Assembly: GCA_013822395.1 (NCBI GenBank)
Contig: PNKK01000005.1
Location: forward strand, 33,637 to 97,636
Reading direction: 5' to 3'
Length of the DNA: 64,000 nucleotides
Source: Anaerolinea sp.
GTDB lineage: Bacteria > Chloroflexota > Limnocylindria > Limnocylindrales > CSP1-4
Both the position numbers and the translations under genes were made by a program. The notes beneath the pieces are model-generated. The model was not told the DNA's origin, did not search any database, and worked only from the letters and a program-made list of their open reading frames with translations. Positions 63,633 through 64,000 of this stretch are shown here, piece after piece. The number at the start of each line of letters is the position of its first letter. Position 1 is the first letter of the stretch.

Positions 63633-63908
63633 ATGGCAATCGTTCTCCACTTCCTCCTCGTCTACGATCACAAGAGGCAGCAGCTCGCGTCCAAACCCCG
63701 CCAGTTCACCGACGGGGCGAGAGCTGCTTCTGCATATTCCGAGTACGAGGCGGAGCACCGGAATGACGCGAATCTCGAGATCGTCTTGGTCGGTGCGGAC
63801 TCCCTCTCCACGATCATGAGGACGCACGGTCACTATTTCAAGGCTGCCGAGGAGCCATTCCCGTCGCTGTTGCAGCCCGCTGGCGACGCGGCACCCGTTC
63901 GCGCCTAG
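63633..63908 (+). CDS. 91-residue protein paired with the alarmone synthetase, candidate antitoxin
   Basis: The sequence begins MAIVLHFLLVYDHKRQQL, then FTDGARAASAYSEYEAEHRN and EIVLVGADSLSTIMRTHGHY. A beta-alpha-beta fold of about 75 residues is likely, with a disordered tail. No family is recognised. It follows the synthetase by 9 bp with AGGGAT as ribosome site. By analogy with toxSAS loci it may neutralise the synthetase. Nothing further was recognised from 63909 to the window end. Confidence 0.6.
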   Translation: MAIVLHFLLVYDHKRQQLASKPRQFTDGARAASAYSEYEAEHRNDANLEIVLVGADSLSTIMRTHGHYFKAAEEPFPSLLQPAGDAAPVRA

Positions 63909-64000
63909 TCGAACAGCGCGGGCGATCTCATCGCATATCGAGATGTTGATCGTCGGGACGTGTGGCGCCCCTACCAGTCCAGGAGGCCCTTCGAGGCTCT

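Overview
The window is a gene-dense, GC-rich (roughly 70%) bacterial chromosome segment with many GTG and TTG starts, ATGA-type gene overlaps and several apparently leaderless promoters. The gene set is a CopC/CtaG/DUF3105 cluster, a NirK with a fused extra cupredoxin domain, an NrfD-linked molybdoenzyme, DUF6457 and PIG-L proteins. Together with the base composition, this suggests a Chloroflexota bacterium (Limnocylindria/Ellin6529-like) or, less likely, an actinobacterium. That placement is inference. No rRNA, tRNA, CRISPR array or complete insertion sequence was seen.

Layout. 1-1.6 kb: end of an HTH/nucleotidyltransferase pair with a strong palindromic operator, then a broken methyltransferase. 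1.8-5.8 kb: small membrane protein, MMPL exporter and lipocalin-like lipoprotein. 5.9-9.3 kb: Rrf2 regulator, copper nitrite reductase NirK and a polytopic membrane protein, a likely NO/nitrite module. 9.4-19.6 kb (minus strand): an alpha-glucan/isomaltooligosaccharide locus with a ROK repressor, sugar ABC importer and glycosidases of families GH66, GH15 and GH31. The importer plus GH66 looks lower in GC and replaces an older binding-protein gene whose last codons remain. 19.8-25.2 kb: CopC, CtaG-like, thioredoxin-like and DUF3105 genes (copper/oxidase biogenesis).

25.3-34 kb: metal homeostasis, with a CDF exporter, DUF411 and cupredoxin lipoproteins sharing a leader, a CadC-like repressor followed by a methyltransferase-like protein and a P1B ATPase, then lspA with an ArsR repressor, and a CmtR-like repressor. 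34.2-40.6 kb (minus strand): a tightly coupled operon for a Tat-exported molybdenum oxidoreductase (Fe-S subunit, catalytic subunit, TorD-like chaperone, NrfD) plus four small genes. 40.8-51 kb: two more P1B ATPases, a phenylacetate-CoA-ligase-like enzyme with ferredoxin, a frameshifted phosphotransferase, a CsoR-like repressor, VapBC and an Nramp-like carrier. A 71-bp duplicated piece of the Nramp gene is fused into the end of the third ATPase, a recombination scar.

51-58.3 kb: VKOR and a DsbA-like oxidoreductase, an apbE remnant, an SDR, DinB-like protein, GNAT, CoA-transferase and PIG-L deacetylase. 58.3-63.9 kb: a defence/toxin-antitoxin cluster with Phd/RelE, a single-chain restriction-modification enzyme and a small alarmone synthetase paired with a short unknown protein.

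Most interesting: the CsoR-like repressor lacking the usual copper ligands, paired with a CSC-motif ATPase; an 18-bp operator shared by an ArsR gene and an unlinked ATPase; the alarmone-synthetase pair; the extra genes and Asp-for-Cys change in the molybdoenzyme operon; the recombination scar; and a recurring -10 box set 6-7 nt before start codons.
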